From positions 124,001 through 188,000 of the forward strand of contig JALLLT010000007.1 in assembly GCA_025266875.1 (NCBI GenBank): DNA of 64,000 nt, written 5' to 3'. The notes under the pieces are model-generated. The model ran no database searches. It was not told the origin of the DNA and saw only the letters and a program-made list of their open reading frames with translations. Source of the DNA: Fennellomyces sp. T-0311. Its lineage: Eukaryota > Mucoromycota > Mucoromycetes > Mucorales > Lichtheimiaceae. Below, piece by piece: positions 35,061-47,000 of this stretch. Made by a program: the position numbers and the translations under genes. Position 1 is the first letter of the stretch. Every line of letters begins with the position of its first letter.

Positions 35061-35338
35061 TTTAGTTACTTTACGTGCTAAAACTTACTGGCTCTAAAGA
35101 GCTCAAGCTTGTTATCTGTCATGCTGACGATTGCTAGGTAATGGGTCGAGGTAAATCCCGCCAAGCAACCAACTTCGCCGCTTTTATTTATCGGAGTTTG
35201 CCTCAGAGTTTCAGCAACAACTTATGCCTATGGGACATACTGGTTTGTAATTACTCTCAGTAATAATGGCATTAATAGTCGTAATGCATTTATACTAAGC
35301 GGAAATCGATAGCCTCTTTCTCAACATACATATACGTA

Positions 35339-35479
35339 CAGTAGAACCCCGCTTTTCGCATCATGATCTTACCCAACCCGCTCAACTTCTCTGCCAATTC
35401 ACCCACGGTTTTTGCACACTCTCAGTTTTTGCACTACATTTTCTGAGAAACCGCCTGTGCAAGAAACGGGGTTTCACTG
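35339..35479. mobile_element. pogo-type MITE, 141 bp
   Basis: Flanked by TA (35337-35338, 35480-35481). Left end CAGTAGAACCCCGCTTTTCG, right end the complement of CAGTGAAACCCCGTTTCTTG: imperfect 22-bp inverted repeats clearly related to the perfect ends of the 715-bp element at 14292. The interior keeps the TTTTTGCAC subterminal motif. It is a much-deleted relative of that element. Confidence 0.85.
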
Positions 35480-35489
35480 TATGAGCTGG

Positions 35490-37190
35490 CCCTGGCCTCA
35501 ACTAATAGTCAGGTTAGTCTGTTGATGCCTATGCGCATTCGAAGTTTGAACTGATTATATATATCACATGGAGTATGCACTATTGTTGTTCAAGAAAATT
35601 TGCGACTCATGGCTTATATAGACAACAGATGACCCAAGATATGATATTGAGCATAACCTAGATGATTCTGAAGCCGAGGATATATATGAAGATACCGCAT
35701 CCCATTCTTATGGCTCTATCAGAGTCACCTCTCTTCTTGCTCTATAATGGAATCTGCTCCCCAAGCTTAGTCGCTGCTGCTTTCCTACAATCTACAAAAA
35801 AAAGACTTTCCTGCACCGATATACTGAGTGACGTGCCCTCTGGTTTGAAGACACATGATAGATATTCTGATATGCCTACGAATCGATATGGCGTCCTAAA
35901 GCGTTGATGAGACAAGAACGCGTTTGCGCCAATTGCTATTGACATGATCATTGTCACACACCACAATGCAATATAGCCATCTGACTGTAGTTTCTTTTTT
36001 TTAATAATTTATTTTAGAAAGCGAACGCGTCGCATCTTTGATGGAGAATGTAATTGGAACATACTTTAGTGTTACATCTACATGAATATGCGCTCAGCTA
36101 TCTTTGCTACGACATCTATCAGCACAAAAAGAGCGTCTTTACGTTTGTACCTTCGAGTTGATATTGAAATTTAGGTTCTTTAAGGCATTAGTAAATTCTG
36201 GCAAAAGTATATTGGTTATCCTCTATTATGATGGATCTTCGATTCACCTTTCCCTCCTGTACCGTGAATCTCCAAACATCTACCTTTCATTAACGGAACG
36301 TTCGTTACTACATTAATATTCACCGTGAACTGCAGCCATTTAATCAGTTTATCAACCCCCTTGAAGATATGCTCTTAATCACCTACGATCCTTTTCAATA
36401 ACACAGTAAAGCGTAAGCACCTTTTGCTTACTTTGCTGCTTGTGCCATCTGACGCTCCTTTTGTGCAAGCGCATATCTCTTTATATTTCTCTTCCCTTTG
36501 TTTTGACCGTAGTGTTATCGATTTATCCGGCCTCGGCCATACCTTCCTTTAGTTTAAGGACACAATGTCAGCCCATCATAATATTCCATTCATTTTATTA
36601 CACTTTAGTTTATGAACTTGTGGGCTAGTTTTACATTTTAGCCTTCCTGCCAGCCTCTCCCCCATTTTTAAGCTCTATCTACGTTATACCTAGCTCAGAA
36701 TCGGTCTTCCAGACAAGTCTTTTACACCTTATGATGATGCAATCCTTACCTAACCGACCTTATTTCTTCTTCCGTTCATTGATCTAAGCAAATTAGCGCA
36801 TATTAATAACCCAAAATATATATGAAAGCAATATGGAAAATAAAAAAAAACAACGAGAGTATTCTCTTGCAAGAAAATTTAAGAGCCCAACCAAGGAGAA
36901 ATTGTGAAGATTCCAACATTACGCATGACAGTTTCACGTGTTTGTTGCGCACGCGATATTGGTATATTTTGGCTTTTGACTATATGTTCACTTGTATCGA
37001 CCACAACTAACTATGCTCGCTTTTATCAGATTAGCACGCTATTATACTTGTTTTCCCACATTTCCCCATTCGAGTCATTTTCTTGGTAACCGCTATTTTT
37101 CATTGCATTTGGTTGGTACTTTAGCCTTCGCCTTATAGCACATAAGTACTCATATTATCTTTTCGCTAGGTGGTTTCCTTTTGAGAATGA
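35490..37190. other. No supported gene
   Basis: A plus-strand coding-like stretch at about 35,620-35,910 (DIEHNLDDSEAEDIYEDTAS and a later frame) is broken by stops and may be a relic. The rest is AT-rich without recognisable content. Confidence 0.35.
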
Positions 37191-37199
37191 ATTCAAGCT

Positions 37200-37662
37200 A
37201 TGCTACAGCCGCGCAAAGCTCTTATTGATCCACCAACGCCCACACTTGGCAGCGAAGCGCTGCCACTACTCACCAGTCCTTCACGTATCCATTACGTACG
37301 TTAGTTGATCCTCTGAACTTGGCATTCTGCCTTTCTATGTATATTAACAATCTATATATTAGATACTTTATCATATGTTTAAACTAAAAAGAGTCAGGGA
37401 GCTTATAAGCGGTAAACCTTGGGATATTCATACTCGACACTGACTTTTTCGATAGCACTGCATGATTTGCGCTAGTTAATCTTTTTCAGAGCAGCCGTTG
37501 ACAACATTTGTAGCAGCGCCAACTACTGCTCACCAGATTTCTATGAGCGAGCTCTTACAAAAAGACTTCCTTGCACCCGACTCTATTGTGAACATTATTA
37601 TCAAGTCAGAAGCCTATGGTTATCCTAAATGGCTCTATTTTAATAACTGGTTCCTGCCTTGA
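37200..37662 (+). CDS. Small protein of unknown function (predicted)
   Basis: Two exons (37200-37295 and 37492-37662) would give 88 aa: MLQPRKALIDPPTPTLGSEA, LPLLTSPSRIHY, then QPLTTFVAAPTTAHQ and ISMSELLQKDFLAPDSIVNI. The Pro/Thr-rich start and amphipathic second half look coding, and the splice ends are GT-AG. The 3' end is uncertain because GTTATC near 37,617 could be another donor. No family recognised. It lies about 110 bp upstream of WSS1 on the same strand and could be an independent gene or part of a longer leader. Confidence 0.35.
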
Positions 37663-37772
37663 TGTATTTTGACAGGCTAACATTACCAGCGCTACCTCAG
37701 ACACCGCTATAAAGAACTTCCGAAATCGTTCGTTGCGGGTTGTTCGGCTTAGATCTTCGTGTTGCTACTTCA

Positions 37773-38974
37773 ATGGGAGATGTGATTCAAAATTATACAG
37801 TTCTCAAGAAGAAACGTCGATCCGACGAAGCCATGCAGCTTCTAAAGCGCATTGCAGCACAGGTACTGATTAAAGATTCCTTTGGCTTGCATAATGTTAC
37901 TGACTACATTCTCAAACAAGGTCAAACCAATCATGGTTAAACGAGGATGGAAGGTCGTCCATCTTTGCGAATTCTTTCCAAAGAATCCTAGTCTTTTAGG
38001 TACAGTTGCAACGATCGAGTTGAAGGTGTTTCTCACTATTACTGCTTTAGGGGTCAACGTGAACCGTGGGGGGAAGATCAATATACGACTGCGGCCCCAT
38101 TACGATGACAATACCTTTATCGAGTATAATGACCTTCTGGGAACCATGTTGCATGAGTAATGATTCCCCTTTATTTGTCTATCGGGATGCTGTACTAAAT
38201 CTATACCATAGACTTACACATATCGGTATACCTACCATGCCAAAGTTTAATTTATCACGTCACTGAACTGAACCTTTTGTAGTTCGAGGACCCCACGATG
38301 CTGTCTTTTACAAATTACTGGATGAATTGAACGATGAACTCGACGAGCTCATACTGACAGGCCAAAGGGGATATCAACCTTTCGAGGGCCAAGGAAATAA
38401 GCTAGGAGGAAGTCTTGCGGGAGATCCTCGTACAATAGCTTTGATTGCAGCGGAGAAGAGGAGGCAAGGGCAGAGAAGAATGATTCCCGTTGGAGGTGTT
38501 CGGTTAGGCGGCAGCAGCAGCAAGAACTCATTGGAGAAAGCATTAAGTCCAGTACAGATGGCAGCACGAGCCGCAGAACGGCGTATACGAGATCAGATGT
38601 GGTGTGGTGGATCACAGCAGCAAGACCACGCTGCATCGTCATCATCCAGTTCTAGTTCTCCAGAAGTGATCATTATACCGGATGACGACGACAATAATGA
38701 CATTATTGGTCAGAAGCGTGGCAGAGCAAACACTGATGCACCTCCAGCAAAGAAGCCAAATCCTTCCATTCTCGTGCCCGAATCAGTAATATCCGTTGGA
38801 TGGGTTTGCGCCGCCTGCACGTTCGAAAACACGGATCTTGTGCTTGCTTGTGTCATGTGTCTCACAGCTAAACCTACTTCTGACCTCACCAAAGCTCTAT
38901 GGTCATGCCCGCAATGCACATTGCACAATGAACCATCCACTTCCATTTGTAGCGCTTGCAACTTTTCGCGATAA
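37773..38974 (+). CDS. WSS1: WSS1-type DNA-dependent metalloprotease (WLM domain, two RanBP2 zinc fingers)
   Basis: Five exons (37773-37862, 37921-37999, 38051-38156, 38212-38225, 38283-38974) give 326 aa. The WLM metalloprotease domain covers about residues 1-120: MGDVIQNYTVLKKKRRSDEA, IMVKRGWKVVHLCEFFP, GVNVNRGGKINIRLRP, YNDLLGTMLHELTHIVRGPH. The zinc site HELTH...H is assembled across a 14-nt exon. After a disordered acidic/Ser linker (residues ~210-250), two RanBP2-type fingers end the protein: GWVCAACTFENTD...CVMCLTAK and LWSCPQCTLHNEPST...CSACNFSR. The family degrades DNA-protein crosslinks and SUMO/Cdc48-linked substrates in the nucleus. The upstream frame stays open, but ATG 37773 begins the conserved N-terminus. 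The stop lies 38 bp from that of CTF18 on the other strand. Confidence 0.95.
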
Positions 38975-39012
38975 TACGCGATTGTATATATAACCGTAAT
39001 TCCTCCATTTAG

Positions 39013-42000
39013 CTACAGAAACATATGTACATTCATTGGTTTTTTCACTGCATTCGAATATCCTTCGTGGTAATGGTATGTGACAGGAACTTTTGCATCA
39101 CCTTAAATATCGGATAAAATTAGTTGCAGTCATTCAGCCAACTGTAATAGTAAATTTACCATCGGACGAGACATTATTTGACTTGCTGCGTTTCAGTGAA
39201 GGCTCAATTGGATTTCCGAAAAAGTCGCGTGCAAGCTAATTGAGCATTAGTATCGGTATCCATGACTGCTGGATTCTGTCTCTCACCTTCACAGGGATCT
39301 TGTCTATTGTAACATCCTGCATAACCTCCCTATTCAACTGTTCATATTTGCAGTTCATTAACTGTATATTTCCACACTTACTCGATAGTTCGTTTTGCTA
39401 CTTTTGGCGGCGATGTTTTCTCGCGATCCTTTGCTGCTCGTTCTCGTCGACGGATAGTTTCAGAGTCGATCTATATCACCACTTAAAATTAACATCCCCG
39501 CAGTGCAATTTTTACGTTGCAAACCTCTTGTGCTATAAGCTGCCGCACAGCGTATTGCTTAGGCAACACTTGTTTGAAGCTTTCTTGGGCCGATCCAAAG
39601 TTCATAATTTGTTCCAATGGGCTATGCATTTACCGTTAAGCATAGCTTGAACGATACTGTTCTACTTACGGATCGAGCTTATAAACAAACTGGCCATCAT
39701 TATTTCGTTCTTGGATGAACGTCAGACCAAATTCGATCATGATATTGACCAATTTAGATAAAACTTCTTTTTCATGTGGCTTGATAATCTGCATGTTCAC
39801 CTGTACACAAGAGTTTAGCATTGACGATGGATACTGCGACGGAGTTGACTCACTGGTCGTAAATCTGGTGAAATGATGCGCAGCAGGAGTGGCGCTATCT
39901 CAGTAGCAATCATATCCTTATGCAGCATCCGTCGCCGCTTAGGATGGATTCCTCCCAGGAAGACGGTAAGAAGGTTTTCGAACGATTTTTTGGCAGCAAA
40001 GTTCTATCGAATGCGTCCAAGATCAGATACATGTATCTCTTTTTCCAACAGCAAACTAACCTCATATTCCACTCTCGGGTACTCAACACGCTCTTGTTTG
40101 GAAGCGCCTGCAAAGTATCGATGGAAATTGATAATAGGATATGGAAGGTACCCGTACAATGCAAACTCATGGATATTGTTGGTACGGTGATGCAGATGAT
40201 CATAGAAATCGAACCAGTCGCTCATCTGTACAATCTTTTGGCAATTGACATCGTGAAAACTCATCTTCAAATAAGATTCAAAACAACCTAGCACCATTAA
40301 TCAGTGATTGATCGCTGCCATTCTGGTTTGTGTTACCTTGCATAATCTTGTCGAATTCACCATTTGTCATGACAGAATCAGTGAGTCGGACGAGATATCG
40401 GTTGTTGGTATCCACAGGTGCTATGAATCGACGTTAAAATTCATCTCAAATGGGACAGTAATTCATTAGCAAACTTACTATGCATGTGCATGAGGGCTCG
40501 TTGCTGCCCGCTAGGCGCACTGAAAAGCTCATCCCATACCAAGAAAAGTGATTTGCCCATATCCTTTTGTCCCAAACCAGCACCATCCAGCATGTCTCGA
40601 GTAAAGCGCCCGCTTTTTCCACTGATAAACTGATTGGATGTAATGTTGGTATCGTCCATGAAATAACGCATAATCCTACTATCATACCTGCAGCGTATTC
40701 AAACAGCTTCTTATATCACCATCTGCGATTTCCGCAAGTCGACTCAAAGCTCGAAGGTCACTACGAAGCCCTTCTTGATCGCAGATTTCTTGGAGGCGTT
40801 TGGCGATGGTCAACATTGGTATCTTGCGGAACTGGATTGAGTGCGCAACAGCACGTAGAGGACGAAGAACCGGTGCATATCTTTCAAAGACCGTGAGTAT
40901 ATTGTGGTGTACATTTTTATGCATGAACCGTACAAATCATTACAGATGCAAATAATCGGTCGCAAAAGTGGTGCTGGTCCTTTTTTGCCTAGTATTATCT
41001 GTCAGTAAAACAAAAGGCTCTTACGAGTATTCAAAAATGCAAACTTACCTTTCTTTTTTGTTTGTACTTGGTCGCCTTTGTCCGTAAGTTCTGCCGTTGC
41101 GAGTTGGACCAGTTGCTTGATGAAACTCTGTCAAAGATTTAGTACACCGAACTAGAAGACCATTGAAAGTAAACTTACATCTCCGCCTCCTCCTGAGCTC
41201 GCACCATCAATTTCATCAATGATGATGCAATTTGGCTTTTGGTCGAGCGACATTGATGTTTTCCCGTCTTTTGAAGTGGTAGGTTCTTTGATGATAGCCT
41301 GCATTTCGAGGGAAGACTTGATTTTCGAAGACACCACATCACCCGTTCGATCATCACTTCACCCAAGTCAGCGATATAGTAATTTACATACGTCCAACAA
41401 CGTACCTAGCATTAATTTCGATAATATTGTATCCAGCGTGCTTTGCTATGACATGAGCTAATGTGGTTTTACCCAAGCCAGGAGGACCGGATATAAGCAT
41501 GATCTAAAGTCAAAGCGAATGAGAAACGTAATCATACTAGACATAGGGACTTATACCTTTCTTTCTGGACGAAATAATCGATCCTTTGGCTACACCCGCA
41601 ATGCGCATTAGACGCTAACAGATAACAACCCAATCCTTCTTCGTACCTTTTCCATATTGTTTCCACTTCTTTTCCTGCCTCCAAATGTGCTATTGTAGCT
41701 TTCGCGGGCCTTGTCCCATTTGTTTTCAGATACCGGTGGCTTCCCAAACACACAGTAGTCCCATTGGGTGATCCACTTTAAAACATCTCGATGTACTCTC
41801 TATCATACAGTTAGTCTCCAATTATCATCACTGATATCGCATAATATACCTCGACGCCCAGAAGATCCATATATCCTTTGGGCCTATATTTGTCAACCCA
41901 CAATTGATCGGCATTGGCAGACTGGATATCCATTCTACCGCGCTTCTTCACTTTCATAACGTAACCTCCATCACCTCGCCTATTGTAACGTAAGAAACGT

Positions 42001-42668
42001 TTAATTCAAGAAGGAAAACGGGCTCCTACACTTCTTTCTCCTCTCGTAATCGTTTTTGTCCTTGTTCATGATTTCGTTGCTCTTCGAGCTTGATGTCTGC
42101 TAACATTTTCCATATTGGCTTTTTGAGCAAGTTCATGTGTCGGACGGAAGGCTTCACTGTATTTGTGGTCGTCATTTTTGGCTGATCGACTTTGGGATAA
42201 TACAGTACTTTGTCTGTGAAGGGGCAGCGTGCCTCCAGGTATTGTCCAGTGAGCGGTCGTTTGGTATAATCCACAGAGCTTCGTTGTGTTAAGGGCGTAC
42301 GCTGTGCAACTGAACGGCTTTTGGTGGTAACGAGACCATGGGCTTCGAATACTGAATGTTGGTTGTTTGAATTAACCTTGAGTCGTTTTTCGCTATTGCT
42401 GGATAATGGTAAATCGTCCTCGTCGTCGTGATCGCTGAGAATTTGCTTTATGACGTCCATATCCATGTCAACGTCAAGATCGGGAACTAGCCATTTTGTC
42501 AATCAGAGCTTAAACGGTTTTTATGTTCAGGCACCCACTTGGTTCCTCAATGATGCCTTTTTGTTCTAGTTCTCGCGATAGACGAAGAACTTCCATTTCC
42601 TCCTGATCTTGCTCGATCAATGCGTCAAAGTCGTCATCTTCTGGTAAGTCATAGTCGTAGTAGTCCAT
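39013..42668 (-). CDS. CTF18: CTF18, large subunit of the alternative RFC clamp loader
   Basis: A minus-strand gene of at least 15 exons with short introns. It starts [20 protein letters not shown] (42668), followed by an acidic N-terminus and [19 protein letters not shown], then [22 protein letters not shown]+ motifs: Walker [19 protein letters not shown] (about 41,480), [13 protein letters not shown] across an intron, Walker [18 protein letters not shown] (about 41,205), RPIICICND, then [17 protein letters not shown] and [17 protein letters not shown]. The end [17 protein letters not shown] and [16 protein letters not shown] is the conserved C-terminus that recruits Ctf8-Dcc1. Ctf18-RFC loads PCNA for leading-strand synthesis and sister-chromatid cohesion. 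Exact limits of several middle exons are approximate. Confidence 0.94.
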
Positions 42669-42838
42669 TGTGGTTCTCTGGTATGGAAACAAAAAAACGC
42701 GCACCGCGTCTCGTCCGCGATGGAATTAGCTCGTGTTCTCCGACTCCATCCTGTGATCTTGGAGCAAATGTGTACTTAAAGCGATCCAGCAAAAAACTTT
42801 ACTTTATTCAAAAGGATGACATTGCTTTTTCCAAAGAG

Positions 42839-44041
42839 CTAGATGTGTCCATCACCATCTTCGTTGTAATCGTCACCTTCCTGACCATCGTCATCATCAC
42901 GTTCGGTATCTTCATAGCCATCCTCTTCACTACCATTGCGGTGGTCATGTTCATGGTCTCTATAGCGACTTTCTTGGTCACCTCTGTAACCACGCTCATC
43001 ATCTTCATGACGGTCGATGTGGTCATCTCTATAGTCGCGTTCATTATCCTGGCGATAATCACCGGTACCATCACCACGATAGCCGTGGTATCTATGGCGA
43101 TAGTAGCCTTCTCCATAGTTGTCAAGTTCCTCTTGATCGTCAAACTTGTGGTCACCGATGCTGGGGCCGTCTCCTTCTGAGCCATTCGATGGCTTAGCTT
43201 CCTTATCATCTTTGGGAGGAGGTGTACCAAAGTTATCCTTGGCATCTTCCTTCTTGTCGTCTTCCGACGGAGTAACGCTAGAGTCCTCACTGGGATCTTC
43301 TTTATCCTTGCCATCCTCTGGAACTTTTTCACTATCGTCCTTGATATCCTCTGTCTTGTCTTCCTTGGGGTTAGCGTTAGAATCATTCTTGACATCTTTG
43401 AGAGGAGTAGCACCAGGGTCGTCTTTGGTCTCTTCTTTTTTGTTTTCCTTGGGTCCCATCAAAGAGTCATCCTTGGCATCTTCTTTCGTGTCGTCTTTAG
43501 GAGGAGTAACACCAGAATTGTCCTTGGTATCTCCCTTATTGTCATCTTCGGGAGCGTCTTCATTGCTGTCCTTAGGGCAATCATTCTTGCCAGCCTTCGA
43601 TTCTTCTTCGTAATCATCCTTAGGAACTCCTTCGTTGTCTTCCTGAGGAACTGCTTTGCCGTCATCCTTGGGAACTTCTTCGCCGTGAACGATCCTCCAA
43701 AGAGCACGGCGAGCAATCGATGCATTGGTTCGTTTAGGAAGACCACCCTTGGCAGCACTAAATACGCCGTTCTCACATGTCACGCCAGGAGGAAGCGTTG
43801 TACATGTACCAGTGTTTGGATTAAACACTTCGGGATAGTAACACTGGGATATCTCGTCAAACCCAAGTATATCACAATAGTAGTATTTAGTACACGAGCC
43901 AGGAACTGGCGCGAAAAATGGACCACCAATTACAAGGCGTGGACATGTTTCTGTTGGAATCCCGGGTTCGCTAGCACGCCGGACTGGAGCAGCCGATACG
44001 ATCGATAGAAGCAAAGCAGTAATAACAATAGACAGGAGCAT
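42839..44041 (-). CDS. Secreted CBM14-like chitin-binding protein with long acidic repetitive tail
   Basis: A single-exon gene of 400 aa. Residues 1-17 form a signal peptide (MLLSIVITALLLSIVSA). Residues ~30-90 carry six cysteines spaced as in CBM14/peritrophin-A domains: ETCPRL, GSCTKYYYCDILGF, SQCYYPEVFNPNTGTC, PGVTC. The remaining ~300 residues are low complexity. First come loose repeats of the type KDDxKEDxKDDSxxxPKED with Pro and Thr, then a Tyr/Arg/His/Asp-rich end (RHRYHGYRGD, YRDDHIDRHEDDERGYRGD). The likely role is extracellular or cell-wall association through chitin; the acidic tail may bind cations. That is inference. It lies 170 bp upstream of CTF18 in the same direction. Confidence 0.85.
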   Translation of the reverse strand: MLLSIVITALLLSIVSAAPVRRASEPGIPTETCPRLVIGGPFFAPVPGSCTKYYYCDILGFDEISQCYYPEVFNPNTGTCTTLPPGVTCENGVFSAAKGGLPKRTNASIARRALWRIVHGEEVPKDDGKAVPQEDNEGVPKDDYEEESKAGKNDCPKDSNEDAPEDDNKGDTKDNSGVTPPKDDTKEDAKDDSLMGPKENKKEETKDDPGATPLKDVKNDSNANPKEDKTEDIKDDSEKVPEDGKDKEDPSEDSSVTPSEDDKKEDAKDNFGTPPPKDDKEAKPSNGSEGDGPSIGDHKFDDQEELDNYGEGYYRHRYHGYRGDGTGDYRQDNERDYRDDHIDRHEDDERGYRGDQESRYRDHEHDHRNGSEEDGYEDTERDDDDGQEGDDYNEDGDGHI

Positions 44042-44059
44042 GGTTTCTGATCGTCCACA

Positions 44060-47000
44060 TTTTCTTCAATTCAGTTTTTATTGGCTTTATATATTAGAAA
44101 ACAAGATATGCGCCACTTTGTTATTGGTGTGTACGAGGCAGCAGGTTGTTGATTCTATTTTAATCGTAGAAGTCGTATGGGCTGCATATTTTCATTCAAT
44201 GGTCGCTCCAATTGTTGGGATTGTGTGTTGCTCAGCGATCGTTTATTGCTCGGCACTCCGAGAGACGCGTCGTTAACTTATCCATTTCGAATTTATAGCA
44301 TTAAGGTACAAACTGTAGTGAGCACCGACTATATGACAAGATTAAGCGATGTTGTATAGTGCCCTGAGCAACCTTTCATGGTAGTGGATCCTTTAGTAAT
44401 TAGTTTATGTGGCCTGCTATCTCTGAAGCGCTTAGCCTTCATTGAAGATTTGTTGAGTTGGCTTTCAAGTTGTAAGGGATACGGAAATTAAACTTTTTTC
44501 TTACCATTGACGACATTTGAAGTACCAGTGCTATGCCGTTATTGGATTGGCCTGGGTCAAGAGAATATCCTTAAAAGGAAAGCTTAGAAATTAGTAAACA
44601 ATAATAAATATTGGTAAATCAAGATTCTTCCTTGTAGCGTGGACCAATTCCGCACACAGTGTTCTCGTCGCGTGCATAGATGAGATTTTTCAGTGTACAG
44701 GGACAATATTTCAAATTCAATACCATAGCCTCAGCACTGCACAAAGACTAATGTCGAACTTGCCAGTCAGTATCTCATATCTCACATCGTTTAACTGTGG
44801 TGGCTTTAAGAATAAGCCTGTTTATGTGTATATATATAGTAAGTAAATAAAATTTGCAGAAATGTTTTGCTCCCAGATAATTTTCGGCAAGCCTGCCATC
44901 GTACACTAAATAGATCGGCCCCGTATATTTTCATCATCCCGTATCGATCTGCAACACCTTCCTAGACCCATGACACATTTTGATTGTTCACCGTTCAATG
45001 TATAGCTTTCCCTTCACCTGTGGATACCGGTCATTCGTAATTCCGCTCGCCTTGTTCATTATGCTAATACCATTGTCAACTATATACTAGTGCAAAACTA
45101 ACTGATTATTCACGCATTGTTATCCCGGAACTCAAACGTATGTAAAGTGGCATAGGTTAGCTTTTTTGTGCTGAGAAAGAGTGATAAATTTGCTTGAGAA
45201 AAACTCCCACTGTGACATTTCGCATGCTCGTATCTGTGAAAGAGTGTATGGCGGATTTCTGGCAATGTAGCTACGAGAGGAAGTATGTGTTATAAACAAC
45301 GGATTCAAAAACAGAATACATAAACTGCATAAACGCATTGACGCTACAGCCATATTAAAAGAAAGTGCGTAACGTTGATTTTTTTGTTATATATAACAAA
45401 TGTTCACACTACGATATCTGTTTGATAAACTATATACAGCAACACCTCAATTGCATAGTCCGTCGTGTATCTCCATTTGATAAGGTACGTACCCAAAAGC
45501 TTTAGTCAAACAAAATATTAGCGTAAGAAGCAATTGTATTGAGAACAAGTATTATAAAAAACATTATTGTATGGCAATTAAAAGAGGTTCGCTCATTGCT
45601 AGAAGGGAAACAGCAGGTGCAAAGACAGGGTCATAGAAAAAAGAGAACAGCACGTCGTTATAACTGCTAAAGTTACAGATATCAAAGGTACGGGCGACGT
45701 TGATGTGGATACCAAGGACAATGATAGTGCAACTGTCAAAATCTGTGTGAGCATGATCGCTCTGACATTGTTCGTTTGTCCACATGGTAGTAACTTAAGT
45801 GACCATCATCTACTTATCAAAAGGAGGAAGTAAAAATGTTTTCTTAGAGATAGGTTGGGAAACCTTCGACAGCGCCAGAAAAAGCATCGTGAAACCGACA
45901 TTGTTGAGGAGGTTGTTAAAGGTGCTTACATTTCTGAGTGATAACAGCAACCAGGGCGGTGTAAATATGGATGAGAAGGGTGTTCAGTTCTGAAGTAGAC
46001 AAAGTGAAATTGGACTGTTTATCAGATCAATTTGCCATAGCTAATGCATAACGAGAACGACAAACTGGATGACAGTATGTTTTTTTCTCTTCACAAAAGA
46101 GTCATCATGCTGTTTCAGGTGTAGAACACCTCTTTTACCCGTATGACAGAAGCAACGCCGTCTTTACGCGATGACTTCTCATAAATACATAATTATAGAG
46201 AAGCCTGTCCTCTTACGTATTTCAGCAGTAGCACGATGGATTAATATGCGGGTTTTGCAGCGGTCATCCAAGTATGAGAAGATTAAATCTGTAAAGTCCT
46301 TTTACGCGCGTTTACGTATAAATAATCCTCATGTGCAAGTGCTTGTCAATCCAGTTTAAATTGCAAAACATAGGGCCCAATCATCGAGCAGGCGAGCGTA
46401 TATCGATGGGAGTGATGAATTGCCTCCTTATGTTGCATATGATCTTGTGCAAATCGATGCATATGCAAGGCATCATCGAACTTTGTCCGAGATATGAAAT
46501 GGCCGGATGGCGGCTGGCTAATATGTACATCAACTTTGGTGCGTATACCGAGCTGTCGAGTTCAGAGAATGAACGTCCTATAAAATAGAACCCTTCAATA
46601 CGACCCTTTCTGCAATTGTGTTCTGTGATTCACTTTGGAGTAAATGTCTGATTGTCCAGTTTGATCTCCCTCGATGGTGCTTTGATCGTTTGGCGAATGT
46701 GGCATGAGCAATGTCACCCTAACTTTACGCGTCATTGTATACATCTTTTTTTTTTGGCTTGGCGCAAGAAGCTATATATCATTGCAGTATCAGGATGATC
46801 TTTATTGATGGCAAATACATTTCTTAAAGTGCACAGCTCTTGGCCGGAATTACGCTCGGCAACAAAGCTAAGCAACCGTTTCCACAGATCACCACGAGGA
46901 GGTGGCTATGCGTCGATCTGCGCTGCATCCTCTGAGCACTTGCGGGGGAACGCGTGGCACAGAAGGATTTACTGTGGGACCCAATCCACAGCTTGACAGC

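Noticed and set aside
42620..43413. Long open frames in the other frames of the acidic-tail gene (plus strand hydrophobic, minus strand Arg/Met/Thr-rich)
   Set aside because: They are by-products of the GAY/AAR repeats in the CBM14 gene and show only mirrored low complexity.
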